Shown one piece after another: positions 63,565 through 64,000 of a stretch of 64,000 nt of DNA (within the stretch, counting starts at the first letter, position 1; each line of letters begins with the position of its first letter). The DNA is taken from NCBI GenBank assembly GCA_030704615.1, contig CM060731.1, forward strand, positions 62,540,756 to 62,604,755, given 5' to 3'. A program made the position numbers and the translations under genes. The DNA is from Takakia lepidozioides. Its lineage: Eukaryota > Streptophyta > Takakiopsida > Takakiales > Takakiaceae. Below the pieces are notes generated by a model. The model did no database searches. It saw only the letters and a list, made by a program, of their open reading frames with translations, and was not told the origin of the DNA.

Positions 63565-64000
63565 ATGGCGGAAAACCCGAGCGCTACAGTGTACTGCCCT
63601 CCTCACGAGCATAGAGCTTCATTTCCGTGCAGAGGGGACACCTGCCGGGTGATGGAGAAATATCTGTGCGTTCGATACCACCTGAAACCGGGGTCGGTTT
63701 TTTTGGAGGAGGAAAGGAAGGACTCAAACGGCCTTGTTGTCGAGAGTATTGTTGTGCTCCACGATGATTTCGGCGATGGCAGGGAATGGCGAGTTCCACC
63801 ATCGGACAGCGTCATATACAGGGCTGTTGGGGACTTCATTTGCCCGCCAAATGCACCTTCTATCCTGGCGCCTTCCACGAAACAATCCGCGAATCAGAGA
63901 GTGGCTACCTCAAAGAGAGAAGTCCGCAACGAAGTAAATCCAGAGCCGAACCCATCCATGAAGACGAGCGAGAACCGGGTTGTTCACAACCTGTCCGACT
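63565..64000 (+). CDS. Open reading frame running off the window, divergent from the methyltransferase gene
   Basis: From ATG 63565 the frame stays open for 145 codons to the window edge. It starts MAENPSATVYCPPHEHRASF, then CRGDTCRVMEKYLCVRYHLK, LEEERKDSNGLVVESIVVLH, DDFGDGREWRVPPSDSVIYR, and a Ser/Asn-rich stretch. The Cys/His spacing near the N-terminus (C-x2-H-x-H, C-x4-C, C) could bind zinc. I do not recognise the family. It points away from the ParB/methyltransferase gene, with the palindrome cluster between them, suggesting a shared control region. The context GGCATGGCGG-like (CCCATGGCGG) is good for a plant start. Confidence 0.55.
   Translation, partial: MAENPSATVYCPPHEHRASFPCRGDTCRVMEKYLCVRYHLKPGSVFLEEERKDSNGLVVESIVVLHDDFGDGREWRVPPSDSVIYRAVGDFICPPNAPSILAPSTKQSANQRVATSKREVRNEVNPEPNPSMKTSENRVVHNLSD

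Noticed and set aside
1-64000. rRNA, tRNA or snRNA genes
   Set aside because: I scanned for tRNA-like A/B boxes and rRNA signatures while reading and saw none that could be supported; a tRNAscan/Infernal run would be decisive.

Overview
The window looks like a repeat-rich stretch of a land-plant nuclear genome, most likely a seedless vascular plant (fern or lycophyte). The evidence is an expanded family of PLS-type PPR genes with MYAKCGS repeats and DYW remnants, a plant-type cystathionine gamma-synthase fragment, spliceosomal introns, and dense nested Ty3/gypsy, LINE and MULE elements. Nothing here is bacterial in layout: no operons, no ribosome-binding sites.

Layout. 1-3790: AT-rich flank, then the C-terminal half of a gypsy ORF3, a polypurine tract and a 1.13-kb LTR (+ strand). 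3791-4400: G-rich MULE-like repeat. 4400-19640: degraded gene space with an unrecognised ORF, a LINE scrap, cystathionine gamma-synthase exons, a PPR pseudogene (-), a long PPR reading frame with a decayed DYW tail (+), a palindromic LINE, another LINE scrap and another PPR fragment. 20105-22240: decayed copy of a gypsy element that encodes a DNA cytosine methyltransferase (DNMT). 23840-32659 and 45673-47497 (-): the two parts of one gypsy element (called gypsy A), interrupted inside gag by a 13-kb block. 32660-45672 (+): that block, a second DNMT-bearing gypsy with gag, protease, DNMT, RT, RNase H, integrase and a C-terminal PHD finger; it is itself interrupted by a solo LTR of the gypsy A family. 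47498-50510: MULE with transposase pieces. 50514-55890: a second gypsy A-family copy (gypsy B), internally inverted. 56097-about 61650 (-): a multi-exon gene with a ParB-like region and an N4/N6-type DNA methyltransferase region. 58480-59060 and 62440-63260: repeats built on a GGCGCC-centred palindrome, in one intron of that gene and upstream of it. 63565-64000 (+): an open reading frame running off the window.

How it fits together. Gypsy A can be pieced together from its own target-site duplication (AGGGG at 3791-3795 and, reversed, at 47498-47502) and from an ORF3 that is split almost without loss between 23840 (-) and 1118 (+). This implies a roughly 22.7-kb inversion after insertion. The order of events is MULE, then gypsy A inside it, then the DNMT element inside gypsy A, then a solo LTR inside the DNMT element; the order of the inversion relative to the last two is not known. 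The two most interesting systems are (i) a retrotransposon carrying both a DNA-methylation writer (DNMT) and a putative chromatin reader (PHD finger), apparently integrated in circularly permuted form, and (ii) the intron-containing ParB-like/DNA-methyltransferase gene with its clustered palindromes and divergently oriented neighbour.

Limits: all assignments were made by reading translations and motifs by eye. Splice sites, family names and breakpoints are inferences, and no database search was possible.
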